Assembly (NCBI RefSeq): GCF_006335005.1 | Contig: NZ_VDMP01000024.1 | Location: 357,678-413,473, forward strand | Length of the DNA: 55,796 nucleotides | Direction: 5' to 3' | From: Nocardioides albidus | GTDB lineage: Bacteria > Actinomycetota > Actinomycetes > Propionibacteriales > Nocardioidaceae | Part shown: piece by piece, positions 45,746 to 55,796 of the stretch | Layout: each line of letters begins with the position of its first letter | How positions within the stretch are numbered: position 1 is the stretch's first letter | Notes under the pieces: generated by a model | Database searches by the model: none | Seen by the model: the letters and a program-made list of their open reading frames with translations, nothing else | What the model was told of the DNA's origin: nothing | Made by a program: the position numbers and the translations under genes

Positions 45746-46614
45746 TGCCCCGCGCGATCGTCCTCACCAACCCGACGTCCGGCAAGGGACAGGGCGCCCG
45801 GGTGCGCGACGAGGCTCTCCCGCGCTTCCACGCCGCCGGCTGGCGGACGACGTCCCTCACCGGCCGCGACGCGGACGACACCCTCGACCTGGCCCGGGTC
45901 GCCGCCGCCGAGAAGCCCGACGCGCTCGTCGTGTGCGGCGGCGACGGCATGGTCAACATCGGGATCCAGGCCGTGGCCGGCACCGGCATCCCGCTCGGCA
46001 TCCTGCCGGCCGGCACCGGCAACGACTTCGCCCGCTACTTCGACCTGCCGCTGCGCAGCGGGGCCGCGGCCGCCGTACGGATCCTCCACGGCAGTCCGCG
46101 CACCGTGGACCTCGGCCGGATCGGAGACCGCTACTTCGGCGGGGTCCTCGCCGCCGGCTTCGACGCGGTCGTCAACGAGCGCGCCAACCGGATGCGCTGG
46201 CCGCGCGGCCAGATGCGCTACAACCTCGCCACCCTCGCCGAGCTGCGCACCTTCCGGCCGCTGCGCTACGTCCTCGAGCTCGACGGGGTCGAGCGACAGG
46301 TCGAGGCGATGCTCGTCGCCGTCGGCAACGGCCCGTCCTTCGGCGGCGGGCTGCGGATCACCCACGGCGCCCAGCTCGACGACGGACTGCTCGACGTCGT
46401 CCTGATCAAGCCGATGAGCCGCCGCGAGCTGGTCCGGACCTATCCGAAGCTGTTCGACGGGAGCCACGTGACCCATCCGCAGTACGAGCGCCATCGGGTC
46501 CGCCGGGTGACCATCGCCTCCTCCGGCATCGTGGGGTACGCCGACGGCGAGCGGTTCGGCCCCCTGCCGCTGAGTGTCGAGACCGTCCCCGGCGCCCTGC
46601 AGGTGATGGCGTGA
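45745..46614 (+). CDS. Diacylglycerol kinase-family lipid kinase
   Basis: This 289-residue kinase of the DAGK catalytic family has NPTSGKGQGA at residues 9-18, the nucleotide motif VVCGGDGMVN (about 63-72) and ILPAGTGNDFARY (about 88-100). The C-terminal beta sandwich holds DGLLDVVLI. It phosphorylates diacylglycerol or a related lipid, probably at the membrane. Its ATG shares one base with the tatC stop (TGATG), and its stop overlaps the helY start, so it is in the tatAC-helY operon. Confidence 0.93.
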   Translation: MPRAIVLTNPTSGKGQGARVRDEALPRFHAAGWRTTSLTGRDADDTLDLARVAAAEKPDALVVCGGDGMVNIGIQAVAGTGIPLGILPAGTGNDFARYFDLPLRSGAAAAVRILHGSPRTVDLGRIGDRYFGGVLAAGFDAVVNERANRMRWPRGQMRYNLATLAELRTFRPLRYVLELDGVERQVEAMLVAVGNGPSFGGGLRITHGAQLDDGLLDVVLIKPMSRRELVRTYPKLFDGSHVTHPQYERHRVRRVTIASSGIVGYADGERFGPLPLSVETVPGALQVMA

Positions 46615-49400
46615 GCGACTCGACGAGCGGGTCCGAGGAGCTCGGTCCGGCCGAGCGCTACGCGTCGTACCGCAAGGATCGCGGCCACCCGGTCTTCCGC
46701 GACTTCGCCGCCGGCTACTCGTTCCCGCTCGACGACTTCCAGGTCGAGGGCTGCAAGGCGGTCGAGGACGGAGACGGCGTGCTCGTCGCCGCCCCGACCG
46801 GCGCCGGCAAGACGGTGGTGGGGGAGTTCGCGGTCCACCTGGCGCTCGAGACCGACCGCAAGTGCTTCTACACGACGCCGATCAAGGCACTGTCCAACCA
46901 GAAGTACGCCGACCTGGCCGCCCGCTACGGCAAGGAGAAGGTCGGCCTGCTCACCGGCGACACCACGATCAACGGTGAGGCGCCGGTGGTCGTGATGACG
47001 ACCGAGGTGCTGCGCAACATGCTCTACGCGCGCTCCCGCACCCTCGTCGGGCTGGGGTTCGTGGTGATGGACGAGGTGCACTACCTCGCCGACCGCTCCC
47101 GCGGCGCGGTCTGGGAGGAGGTCATCATCCACCTCCCCGAGTCGGTCTCGGTCATCTCGCTGTCGGCCACGGTCTCCAACGCCGAGGAGTTCGGCGAGTG
47201 GCTCGAGACGGTGCGCGGCTCGACCCGCACCATCGTGGCCGAGCGCCGCCCGGTGCCGCTGTTCCAGCACGTGATGGTGGGTCGCCGGCTGCTCGACCTG
47301 TTCGCCTCCACCGACGTCGACGCCTCGGCCGGGTTCGTGCGCGAGGGCGCCCCGGTCAACGACGAGCTGGTGAAGCTCGCCCGCGACGACTGGGCCTCGA
47401 CCCGGCTCAAGGGCCACCGCACCCCCAAGGGGTCCCGGCCGGGCGGACCGGGCAGCCGCAACGTCGGCACCGGGCGCCGGATCTGGATCCCCGGCCGCCT
47501 CGACGTGATCGACCGTCTGCAGCGCGACAACCTGCTGCCGGCCATCGACTTCATCTTCAGCCGCGCCGGCTGCGACGCCGCCGTCCAGCAGTGTCTCGAC
47601 GCCAACCTGCGCCTCACCTCGCCCGAGGAGCGCGACGAGGTCATCAGGTACGTCGAGCGCACCCTCGGCGGGCTGCCGTCGGCCGACCTCCACGTCCTCG
47701 GCTACCACGACTTCCTCGACGCCGCCTCCCGCGGCGTGGCGGCCCACCACGCCGGGATGCTGCCGGCGTTCAAGGAGTGCGTCGAGGAGCTCTACCTGCG
47801 CGGGCTGATCAAGATCGTCTTCGCGACCGAGACCCTCGCCCTCGGCATCAACATGCCCGCCCGCACGGTCGTGCTGGAGAAGCTCAGCAAGTGGAACGGC
47901 GAGACCCACGCCGACATCACACCGGGGGAGTACACCCAGCTCACCGGCCGGGCCGGTCGACGCGGCCTCGACGTCGAGGGGCACGCCGTCGTGCTCTGGC
48001 AGCCGGGGATGAACCCGCGCGAGCTGGCCGGACTGGCCTCCACCCGCACCTACCCGCTGCGCTCGAGCTTCCGGCCGTCGTACAACATGGCGGTCAACCT
48101 CGTGCACTCCTACGGCCGCCACCAGGCCCGCGAGCTGCTCGAGCAGTCCTTCGCCCAGTTCCAGGCCGACCGGGCCGTCGTCGGGCTCGCCCGGCAGCTG
48201 CGCAAGGCCGAGGAGGCGCTGGCCGGGTACGCCGACGCCGCGCAGTGCCATCTCGGCGACTTCATGGAGTACGCCGCCCTGCGCCGCCGCATCTCGGAGC
48301 TGGAGAAGGAGTCGAGCCGGGCGCGCCGCCACGACCGCCGCGACGAGGCGATGGCCTCGCTCGAGCGGCTCGAGCCCGGTGACGTCATCGTCGTACCGGT
48401 CGGCAAGTTCGCCGGGCCGGCCGTGGTCGTCGATCCCGGCCTGTCGGAGCAGGGCCACCGGCCGCTGGTCATCACCGCGGAGCGTCAGGGGCGGCGCCTG
48501 GCGATGATGGACTTCCCGACCCCGGTCGAGGCCGTCGCCCGGATCAAGCTCCCCAAGCGGGTCGACGCGCGCAACCCGCACCAGCGCAAGGACATCGCCC
48601 AGCAGGTCCGCGAGGCGGTGCGCGCACTGCCCCTGTCGGTGACGAAGCCGCGGGCCGAGCGCGGCCCCGTCGACGAGGACACCGCACGTGAAATCCAGGC
48701 GCTGCGCGCGCAGGTGCGCGAGCACCCGTGCCACGGCTGCGCCGACCGCGAGGACCACGCCCGCTGGGCCGAGCGACACGCCAAGCTGAGGAAGGACGCC
48801 GACGTCCTCGCCCAGCGCATCGAGCGGCGCACCAACACCGTGGCCCGCACCTTCGACCGGGTCTGCGAGGTCCTCGAAGCCCTCGACTACCTGCATGACG
48901 ACGAGGTCACCGAGCGCGGGCGCGGCCTGATGCGGATCTACTCCGAGCTCGACCTGGTCGCCGCCGAGTCGCTGCGCACCGGCCTGTGGGACGACCTCAC
49001 CCCGTCCCAGCTCGGCGCCGTCCTCTCCGCCCTCGTCTACGAGGCCCGTCGGCCCGAGGACGGTCCCTCGAACGTGCCCGGCGGCGCGATCGCGGTGACC
49101 ATCGAGGCGATGACCCGGCTGTGGGCCGACCTGGAGCGTCTCGAGCGCGAGCACCGGCTCGACTTCCTCCGCAGGCCGGACCCCGGATTCGCCTGGACCG
49201 CCTGGCGCTGGGCCGAGGGCCAGGAGCTCGACGAGATCATCACCCGCAACGACCAGACCGCCGGCGACTTCGTGCGCCAGATGAAGCAGCTCATCGACTT
49301 CGCCGGCCAGATCGCCGACGCCGCCGCCGGTACGCCGGTGCGCGACGCTGCGCGACAGCTGGTCCGGCTGCTGCGCCGCGGGATCGTCGCCGGCGACTAG
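46611..49400 (+). CDS. helY: Ski2/Mtr4-like DEAD/DEAH helicase HelY
   Basis: This 929-residue superfamily 2 helicase has motif I APTGAGKT (about 61-68), motif II MDEVHYL (DEVH at 154), motif III SLSATVSNAEE and motif VI QLTGRAGRRGLD. The Ski2-type arch and DSHCT C-terminal domains follow (YMELDL-like IYSELDLVAAESLR and QLGALSALVYEAR-type text QLGAVLSALVYEARR). It probably unwinds structured RNA. Position after tatAC matches the mycobacterial gene order. The GTG start overlaps the lipid-kinase stop (GTGA). The 3' end overlaps the convergent ureD by 4 bp. Confidence 0.95.
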   Translation: MSDSTSGSEELGPAERYASYRKDRGHPVFRDFAAGYSFPLDDFQVEGCKAVEDGDGVLVAAPTGAGKTVVGEFAVHLALETDRKCFYTTPIKALSNQKYADLAARYGKEKVGLLTGDTTINGEAPVVVMTTEVLRNMLYARSRTLVGLGFVVMDEVHYLADRSRGAVWEEVIIHLPESVSVISLSATVSNAEEFGEWLETVRGSTRTIVAERRPVPLFQHVMVGRRLLDLFASTDVDASAGFVREGAPVNDELVKLARDDWASTRLKGHRTPKGSRPGGPGSRNVGTGRRIWIPGRLDVIDRLQRDNLLPAIDFIFSRAGCDAAVQQCLDANLRLTSPEERDEVIRYVERTLGGLPSADLHVLGYHDFLDAASRGVAAHHAGMLPAFKECVEELYLRGLIKIVFATETLALGINMPARTVVLEKLSKWNGETHADITPGEYTQLTGRAGRRGLDVEGHAVVLWQPGMNPRELAGLASTRTYPLRSSFRPSYNMAVNLVHSYGRHQARELLEQSFAQFQADRAVVGLARQLRKAEEALAGYADAAQCHLGDFMEYAALRRRISELEKESSRARRHDRRDEAMASLERLEPGDVIVVPVGKFAGPAVVVDPGLSEQGHRPLVITAERQGRRLAMMDFPTPVEAVARIKLPKRVDARNPHQRKDIAQQVREAVRALPLSVTKPRAERGPVDEDTAREIQALRAQVREHPCHGCADREDHARWAERHAKLRKDADVLAQRIERRTNTVARTFDRVCEVLEALDYLHDDEVTERGRGLMRIYSELDLVAAESLRTGLWDDLTPSQLGAVLSALVYEARRPEDGPSNVPGGAIAVTIEAMTRLWADLERLEREHRLDFLRRPDPGFAWTAWRWAEGQELDEIITRNDQTAGDFVRQMKQLIDFAGQIADAAAGTPVRDAARQLVRLLRRGIVAGD

Positions 49401-50149
49401 CCCTCCCCGGGACCGACCCCGCTTCGGACCGCACCCCAGGCCCCCGTCAGGTCCGCCTCGTGCGCCTGGACGCCGAGGCGGCGCCACAGCGTGCCGCCGG
49501 CCTCCAGGTCGTAGCGGTCCGCCTCGGCTCCGGCAGGGGCGGGCGCGCCCACGAGGAGGACGGACGTCATCACGCGGTGGCCCCCGAGCAGCGCCGGTGC
49601 GGTCAGTGCGTCGAAGGTGAGGTCCTCGACGAGGACCGGCCCCGCGCCGGTGACGATCTCGGTCGACTGGTGCACGCGTCCCGGCTCCTCGCCGTGGCGG
49701 CCCAGGACGAGGGACTCGCGCAGCGCCAGGACAGCGCCGTCGCGGAGCCGGATCCGGGTGCTCCGGGTGACGGCCGCCCCGGCGGCCACGACGAAGGGCT
49801 CACCGGCCCAGGTCAGCACCGCGCCCCGACCGAGGGTGATCCGCACGTCCCAGATCGCCCGGCCGCCCCGCATGTCGAAGGCCACCGTTCCTCCCGGCTC
49901 GACCAGGTCGAGACGGAGGCCGGCGTCCACGGCGAGGTCGACCTCGACCCGGTCACCGGCCAACAGCAGCGCACCCTCGGGCACCAGCGACACCCGGGCG
50001 GACGTCGCGTCGTGGTGGACCAGCACCGGCCGCAGCGAGGACGCGGTGGGGTCGGAGAGCGTGACCGTGGTCCGCACCCGACAGCGGCCGGTGTCGGCGG
50101 GGCTGACCCGCACCCGGGTGCGGGCGGTGCGCTCAGTGCTGGTGAGCAT
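49397..50149 (-). CDS. ureD: Urease accessory protein UreD
   Basis: This 250-residue protein matches the UreD/UreH family that binds apo-urease together with UreF and Ure[23 protein letters not shown] and [20 protein letters not shown] are typical, and [13 protein letters not shown] follows. It is the last gene of the leftward urease operon and overlaps ureG by 17 bp. Actinobacterial UreD proteins are diverged, so the call rests on both sequence and position. Confidence 0.88.
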   Translation of the reverse strand: MLTSTERTARTRVRVSPADTGRCRVRTTVTLSDPTASSLRPVLVHHDATSARVSLVPEGALLLAGDRVEVDLAVDAGLRLDLVEPGGTVAFDMRGGRAIWDVRITLGRGAVLTWAGEPFVVAAGAAVTRSTRIRLRDGAVLALRESLVLGRHGEEPGRVHQSTEIVTGAGPVLVEDLTFDALTAPALLGGHRVMTSVLLVGAPAPAGAEADRYDLEAGGTLWRRLGVQAHEADLTGAWGAVRSGVGPGEG

Positions 50150-50840
50150 GCACGTGACGCGCCATCGGGCCCGGGTCGACGGGGACGTGGATGCCGGCCG
50201 CCCGGCTGCGCCGGACGTCGTCGACCCACGCCACGAGCGCGTCGATGCTCGCCCGGTCGGTGCGGGACAGCCCGATCACGGGTCGCTCGCCCCGCGCCGA
50301 CGTGGCGTCGGCGAGCATCCGGGCCACGTCCACGCCGACGTACGGCGCCAGGTCGGTCTTGTTGACGACGAGCAGGTCGGCCCGCTCGATCCCGGGACCG
50401 CCCTTGCGGGCGACGTCGCCGCCGCCGGCGACGTCGAGGACGAAGACCTGGGCGTCGACGAGTGCCGGCGAGAACGTGGCGGTGAGGTTGTCGCCGCCGG
50501 ACTCGATCAGCACCAGGTCCAGGCCCGCGAACTCCTCCTCCAACTCCTCCACGGCCGTCAGGTTGGCGCTGATGTCGTCGCGGATCGCGGTATGGGGGCA
50601 GGCGCCGGTCTCGACGGCGCGGATCCGCTCCGGAGCCAGGACGCCGGCTGAGCGCAGGAACCGGGCGTCCTCGTCGGTGTAGATGTCGTTGGTCACGACG
50701 GCGAGCTCGAGGCGTCCGGCCAGCTCACGGCACAGGAGCGCGATGAGCGAGCTCTTGCCGGTGCCGACCGGCCCGCACACGCCGAGCCGGAGCGGGCGGG
50801 AGGGCCGGCCGGCAGGGCCGGGATGGGTGTGCTCAGGCAC
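50133..50840 (-). CDS. ureG: Urease accessory GTPase UreG
   Basis: This 235-residue SIMIBI GTPase delivers nickel to urease. The P-loop GPVGTGKSS is at about residues 24-32, CPHTAIRDD carries the conserved metal-binding Cys-Pro-His, [11 protein letters not shown] is the switch region and [12 protein letters not shown] the guanine motif. Both ends are His-bearing (PEHTHP; HVHAHQH), which may help hold nickel because no UreE is present. The start is GTG with AGGAGG 8 nt upstream. It overlaps ureF by 8 bp. Confidence 0.96.
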   Translation of the reverse strand: MPEHTHPGPAGRPSRPLRLGVCGPVGTGKSSLIALLCRELAGRLELAVVTNDIYTDEDARFLRSAGVLAPERIRAVETGACPHTAIRDDISANLTAVEELEEEFAGLDLVLIESGGDNLTATFSPALVDAQVFVLDVAGGGDVARKGGPGIERADLLVVNKTDLAPYVGVDVARMLADATSARGERPVIGLSRTDRASIDALVAWVDDVRRSRAAGIHVPVDPGPMARHVHAHQH

Positions 50841-51492
50841 GGAACAACCTCCTGGTGGTGGCGGCGTGATCCTGTGCCCACGCCTCGATCTGGGGGGCCG
50901 AGCACGCCGGGATGTCCGACGGCAGCTCGGCCCAGGAGACGGCGCGCTCCACCTCGGCCACACCGGGCAGAGCCTCCACGACCCAGCCGGCGACGGTCAC
51001 CGGGTCGAGCGGAAGGAGCTTGAGCGCGGCGGCGCAGACGGTCTGGACGTCGTCGTAGGCCACCAGGCGGGCCAGCGACCCGGCGCCGAGCCCGAGCCCG
51101 GCGGCGACGGCCCCGAGGACGGTCGCCCGGCTCGGCCGCGCGAGGTCGTCGAGCGGCCGGGCGACGTCGGGCCAGGTCCGGCGCACGAATCGTAGGAGCG
51201 CGCGGGCCTGCACCCGGGACGCGTCGCGCAGGGCCGGAGACACCGTGCGCGCGGCCCAGGCCCGCTCCACCGGATCGAGCGGGCCGCGTCGCTCCACGGT
51301 CGCGCGGGCCACCACGGCGGTGCCCGCCTCGACCCGGGTGCTGCTGAGCAGGCGGGTACGGAGGTAGCCGGGGACGTCAGCGGCTCCCAGCCCTCGGCCC
51401 AGCGCGCCCTCCAGTGTGGCGGACTGCGTGTGTCCGCCGACGGGGAGCCGCGCGTCCGCGAGCAGCAGCAGGATGAGCTCCGGATCGGTCAT
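50833..51492 (-). CDS. ureF: Urease accessory protein UreF
   Basis: This 219-residue helical protein controls the fidelity of nickel insertion by acting on UreG. The opening [21 protein letters not shown] is the family signature (LP.G...S..E). The C-terminal part has [15 protein letters not shown]. It lies 14 bp after ureC and overlaps ureG, consistent with the accessory genes being translated as a block. Confidence 0.92.
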   Translation of the reverse strand: MTDPELILLLLADARLPVGGHTQSATLEGALGRGLGAADVPGYLRTRLLSSTRVEAGTAVVARATVERRGPLDPVERAWAARTVSPALRDASRVQARALLRFVRRTWPDVARPLDDLARPSRATVLGAVAAGLGLGAGSLARLVAYDDVQTVCAAALKLLPLDPVTVAGWVVEALPGVAEVERAVSWAELPSDIPACSAPQIEAWAQDHAATTRRLFRA

Positions 51493-51506
51493 CGTCGCCA
51501 GCCCGC

Positions 51507-53205
<1,699 letters not shown>

Positions 53206-53213
<8 letters not shown>

Positions 53214-53544
53214 CGACGGCGCCGCCGTCCGCCTTGACCTGGATGCCCGGCACCCGTCGTGCGCCCCGCAACGCTACGAGGGCCACCTCCTGCGAGGCCC
53301 CCGGCTCGAACCTGCGGGAGGTGCCGGACGGGATGTCCAGCCGGAAGCCGTACGCCGCCGCCCGGTCGAACGCGAGCGCCGCGTTCGCCTCGACGAGGTG
53401 CACGTGCGAGCCGACCTGGACCGGGCGGTCGCCGGTGTTGGTCACCACCAGCACCAGCCGCTCGTCGGGTCGCCGGTCGCCGTTGAGGACGACGGATCCC
53501 GGCGCGGTCCGCACGGCTCCCGGACCGTCGGTCACGATGCCCAC
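53206..53544 (-). CDS. ureB: Urease beta subunit
   Basis: This 112-residue structural subunit is a small beta barrel. [20 protein letters not shown] is the family core, followed by [22 protein letters not shown]. The start is GTG. It lies 10 bp after ureA and overlaps ureC, so subunits are translated together. Confidence 0.96.
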
Positions 53545-53554
53545 AGCTGCCTCC

Positions 53555-53857
53555 TCACGGGATCGGGTGGTGCAGGGTGACGAGCTTGCGCCCGTCCTGG
53601 AAGGTGGCCTCGACCTGGACGTCGGTGATCATGTCCGCGACGCCGGGCAGCACCTGGCTCCGGTCGAGGACCTCGCGACCGCGTTCCATGAGGTCGGCGA
53701 CCAGCGCCCCCGCCCGGGCCTCCTCCAGCACCCAGCACGAGAGGAGCGCGACGGCCTCGGGGTAGTTGAGCAGGACGCCGCGGGCCAGGCGGTCCCGGGC
53801 GACCATGCCCGCCACGCTCAGCAGCAGCTTCTCGGTGTCGGCGGGTGTCAGGTGCAT
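53555..53857 (-). CDS. ureA: Urease gamma subunit
   Basis: This 100-residue subunit is the canonical family length and starts [30 protein letters not shown] and [21 protein letters not shown] follow, ending in HHPIP. ATG 53857 is chosen over ATG 53869 because a TAGGTT hexamer at 53871-53876 would start transcription after 53869. It is the first gene of ureABCFGD. Confidence 0.95.
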   Translation of the reverse strand: MHLTPADTEKLLLSVAGMVARDRLARGVLLNYPEAVALLSCWVLEEARAGALVADLMERGREVLDRSQVLPGVADMITDVQVEATFQDGRKLVTLHHPIP

Positions 53858-53870
53858 CTCGGCGATCAAC

Positions 53871-53876
53871 CTAGGA
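53871..53876 (-). promoter_or_regulatory. -10 element of the urease operon
   Basis: TAGGTT on the minus strand, 13 nt before ATG 53857. A leader of about 6 nt would result. No operator-like repeat is clear here. Confidence 0.4.
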
Positions 53877-53917
53877 ACGGCTGATTTCGGATGGCTACCC
53901 GTCCGATGACAGCCGTG

Positions 53918-54835
53918 TTACGACGCCAGCACCCCGAGGAGCCGCTCGACCGGCGACGACAGCGACCAGCGCTCGACCAGCGCGGCGAGCACGTCGGGGT
54001 CGGCCGGCGTCCGGGGGAGCGCGAGGTGCTCACGGGGCAGGTCGATGTCCCGGGCCACTGCGACCACCCGTGGCGCCACCGCGAGGTAGTCGGCGGCGGC
54101 GCGGATCTTCATCCGCGGGCCGGGCCCGAGGTCGCTCGCCGGGTCCTCCACGGCCGCGACGATGCCGGCGAGGTCGCCGTACTTCTGCAGCATGCTGGCC
54201 GCCGTCTTCTCCCCGACCCCCTTCACACCGGGCAGTCCGTCCGAGGCGTCGCCGCGCAGGGTGGCGAAGTCGGCGTACTGGTCGGCGCGCACGCCGTACT
54301 TCTCGACGACCCAGGCCTCGTCGACCCGCTCATGGCGCCCGACCCCCTTGCCGACGTACAGCACGCGGACCCCGGCCGCGTCGTCGACGAGCTGGAACAG
54401 GTCGCGGTCACCGGTCACCACGTCCACCGGCATGCCGGCGCCGGTGGCCAGCGTGCCGATCACGTCGTCCGCCTCGTATCCGGGCGCACCGACGACCGCG
54501 ATCCCGAAGGCCTCGAGCACCTCACGGATGACCGGCACCTGCAGCTCCAGCGGATCGGGCACCTCCTCGACGTCCGGGGCGCCCACGACCTCCTCGACGA
54601 CCCGGTGCGCCTTGTACGTCGGGATCAGGTCGACGCGCCACTGCGGACGCCAGTCCTCGTCCCAGCAGCAGGCCAGGTGGGTGGGCCGGTACTGATCGGT
54701 CAGCTGGGCGATGTAGCCCAGGAGTCCGCGCACCGCGTTCACGTTGGTGCCGTCCGGTGCGAGGATCTCCGGCGAGCCGAAGTAGGCCCGGAAGTACAGG
54801 CTGGCCGTATCGAGGAGTAGAAGGCGCTGAGTCAT
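53918..54835 (-). CDS. 5'-3' exonuclease (PolI-type, stand-alone)
   Basis: This 305-residue protein corresponds to the 5' nuclease domain of DNA polymerase I without the polymerase. LLLLDTASLYFRAYF holds the first metal-binding Asp, GYEADDVIGTLA and VTGDRDLFQLV are the acidic-cluster motifs, and SDGLPGVKGVGEKTAASML is the helix-hairpin-helix. It probably removes flaps or RNA primers. ATG 54835 follows TAGGCT by 8 nt; a GTG at 54838 would be 5 nt away. It is divergent from the Lrp gene with back-to-back promoters. Confidence 0.92.
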   Translation of the reverse strand: MTQRLLLLDTASLYFRAYFGSPEILAPDGTNVNAVRGLLGYIAQLTDQYRPTHLACCWDEDWRPQWRVDLIPTYKAHRVVEEVVGAPDVEEVPDPLELQVPVIREVLEAFGIAVVGAPGYEADDVIGTLATGAGMPVDVVTGDRDLFQLVDDAAGVRVLYVGKGVGRHERVDEAWVVEKYGVRADQYADFATLRGDASDGLPGVKGVGEKTAASMLQKYGDLAGIVAAVEDPASDLGPGPRMKIRAAADYLAVAPRVVAVARDIDLPREHLALPRTPADPDVLAALVERWSLSSPVERLLGVLAS

Positions 54836-54843
54836 CACGCCGG

Positions 54844-54849
54844 AGCCTA
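54844..54849 (-). promoter_or_regulatory. -10 element of the exonuclease gene
   Basis: TAGGCT on the minus strand, 8 nt before ATG 54835. One base pair separates it from the divergent -10 at 54851. Confidence 0.5.
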
Positions 54850-54850
54850 A

Positions 54851-54856
54851 TAGGGT
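54851..54856 (+). promoter_or_regulatory. -10 element, leaderless (Lrp/AsnC gene)
   Basis: TAGGGT, 6 nt before GTG 54863. Confidence 0.55.
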
Positions 54857-54862
54857 GGGGCC

Positions 54863-55327
54863 GTGAGTCAGAGTGGCAATCCAGCGGTCGAGGCCATCGA
54901 TCGGCAGATCCTGGAACTCCTGGCCAAGGACGGACGCATGTCCTACACCGATCTCGGTCGCGCCACGGGACTGTCCACCTCGGCCGTGCACCAGCGCGTC
55001 AAGCGCCTCGAGCAGCGTGGCCTGATCCTCGGCTACGGCGCGACGGTGAACTACGCCGAGATCGGGGTCCCGCTCACCGCGCTGATCTCGATCCGGCCGA
55101 TCGACCCCTCCCAGCCCGACGACTGCCCGGACCGCCTCGAGGGGCTGCCGGAGATCGAGTCGTGCTGGTCGGTCGCCGGCGAGGAGTCCTACGTCCTCAA
55201 GGTGCGCACCACCACGCCCGCCGAGCTCGAGCTCCTCCTCGGCCGGATCCGCTCCGCCGCCAACGTCTCGACCCGCACGACCATCGTGCTCTCGACGTAC
55301 TACGAGAACCGTCCCGTCGGTCACTGA
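54863..55327 (+). CDS. Lrp/AsnC family transcriptional regulator
   Basis: This 154-residue regulator has an N-terminal helix-turn-helix (AIDRQILELLAKDGRMSYTDLGR in part: ILELLAKDGRMSYTDLG, then LSTSAVHQRVKRLEQRGLI) and a C-terminal ligand-binding RAM domain (ESCWSVAGEESYVLKVRTT). Such proteins form octamers, bind amino acids and often repress their own gene. Here the gene shares a 27-bp control region with the divergent exonuclease gene, so it could affect both. The GTG start is probably leaderless. Confidence 0.94.
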   Translation: MSQSGNPAVEAIDRQILELLAKDGRMSYTDLGRATGLSTSAVHQRVKRLEQRGLILGYGATVNYAEIGVPLTALISIRPIDPSQPDDCPDRLEGLPEIESCWSVAGEESYVLKVRTTTPAELELLLGRIRSAANVSTRTTIVLSTYYENRPVGH

Positions 55328-55334
55328 CCCGCCT

Positions 55335-55363
55335 CTCGGCGCGTCGCCGGCCGACACGCCGAG
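55335..55363 (+). terminator. Terminator hairpin after the Lrp gene
   Basis: CTCGGCG (55335-55341) pairs with CGCCGAG (55357-55363), with an inner GTCG/CGAC stem. It starts 8 nt past the stop. A short AATTTT run follows about 10 nt later. Confidence 0.5.
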
Positions 55364-55408
55364 GATGACCGCCAATTTTGCGGGAATTTCGGCGTCGGGC
55401 AGGGCGCA

Positions 55409-55442
55409 CTGACCTGCGAGAACGCGTATCACCGCAGGTCAG
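55409..55442. promoter_or_regulatory. Inverted repeat next to a TTGACA promoter
   Basis: CTGACCTGCG and CGCAGGTCAG are perfect 10-bp arms around a 14-nt loop. The element ends 8 bp before TTGACA at 55450-55455. It could be an operator or an RNA hairpin. Confidence 0.45.
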
Positions 55443-55449
55443 GCGGCGG

Positions 55450-55478
55450 TTGACAGGATGAATGAGGCTTACCAAAGT
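55450..55478 (+). promoter_or_regulatory. Possible promoter with a consensus -35
   Basis: TTGACA, 17 nt, CAAAGT. This is one of few consensus -35 boxes I noticed in the window. No gene starts within 300 bp downstream, so it may serve an RNA or a gene beyond the edge. Confidence 0.35.
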
Positions 55479-55796
55479 ACGTCAGACGTTCGCTCGTGCA
55501 GGTCGTGGCCGGCGGACCGACGTCCGAGTGGCCGTATGTCGGCGGAGTAGCACCAGCTCCGCGCGGGGACGGTTCGCGGAGGTCGGTTCGCCCCTCGAGA
55601 GCGAGCCGGAAGGGCCCGGGTCACCCTAGACAACGTCGCGCGCGGCGGCAGCCAGTCGGGAGCCGGGACGGTCCGAAGGTGTCCCGGGTCCCTTCCGCCT
55701 GGATGGCGCGAGCGTTTCGTTGGATGGCGCGAGCGCGTCGTCGCTGCGCTCCGCCGCGCTGCCGCGCGCGCAGTCGAGTCCGGTAGGTGGTTGCGT

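Larger units (their letters stand above)
55364..55796. other. Noncoding right end of the window
   Basis: I see no convincing gene in this stretch. It holds an inverted repeat (55409-55418 with 55433-55442), a possible promoter TTGACA-N17-CAAAGT (55450-55478), and a 15-bp direct repeat TGGATGGCGCGAGCG at about 55700 and 55721. The one rightward frame across it (55496-55786) is Arg/Pro/Ala-rich and looks like a composition artefact. Confidence 0.6.

Noticed and set aside
55496..55786. 96-codon rightward frame at the window end
   Set aside because: The product is Arg/Pro/Ala/Ser-rich with no recognisable domain, and there is no ribosome site.

Overview
The window is high-GC actinobacterial DNA, most likely from Nocardioides or another member of the Nocardioidaceae. 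Three things point there: a Pup-proteasome locus, a mycothiol gene (mshC), and actinobacterial family proteins such as DUF3090, SCO1664, DUF5703 and DUF1206. Nearly all of it is chromosomal core. The gene order from uppP and metH through trmI, mpa, dop, pup, prcBA, pafA, pafBC, tatAC and helY resembles the order I recall from Mycobacterium and Streptomyces. The species assignment is inference.

Region 1 (1-9.6 kb) is accessory. A rightward operon encodes the spike and baseplate end of an extracellular contractile injection system (eCIS): a 5'-truncated VgrG/Afp8-like spike, a PAAR tip, gp25, baseplate J, a gpI-like tail protein and a zinc-ribbon membrane protein. A tightly coupled leftward operon meets it head-on. 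That operon encodes a tandem YkgJ cysteine-cluster protein, a 718-residue protein with a metzincin HExxHxxGxxD motif, and an unknown 222-residue protein. It may be a cargo or accessory module of the injection system.

Region 2 (9.7-24 kb) holds a membrane protein, an M20 peptidase, a split Aer-like soluble chemoreceptor (PAS protein plus MCP) behind a sigma-28-type promoter, a DUF5703 protein, an aldo/keto reductase, UppP, a large secreted phospholipase C-like protein, CorA, a phosphatase/DUF3090/SCO1664 trio, MshC and a PAC2 protein.

Region 3 (24-32 kb) holds metH behind an S-adenosylhomocysteine (SAH) riboswitch that appears to control its ribosome-binding site. It continues with a HAD hydrolase, a RecB-like nuclease, a site-2 protease and TrmI.

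Region 4 (32-49.4 kb) is the pupylation and proteasome locus: Mpa, Dop, Pup (encoded with a C-terminal Glu), PrcB, PrcA and PafA. PafB/PafC, TatA/TatC, a lipid kinase and the HelY helicase follow. Mpa threads Pup-tagged substrates into the PrcAB core, PafA attaches Pup and Dop removes it.

Region 5 (49.4-55.8 kb) holds a leftward ureABCFGD operon without ureE, a 5'-3' exonuclease divergent from an Lrp/AsnC regulator, and 469 bp of noncoding sequence.

Two window-wide patterns stand out. First, about 18 genes have a -10 hexamer (mostly TANNNT) 6-8 nt before the start codon, which implies leaderless mRNAs. Second, a palindrome family GCGGTT-N8-AACCGC occurs four times in three intergenic gaps.
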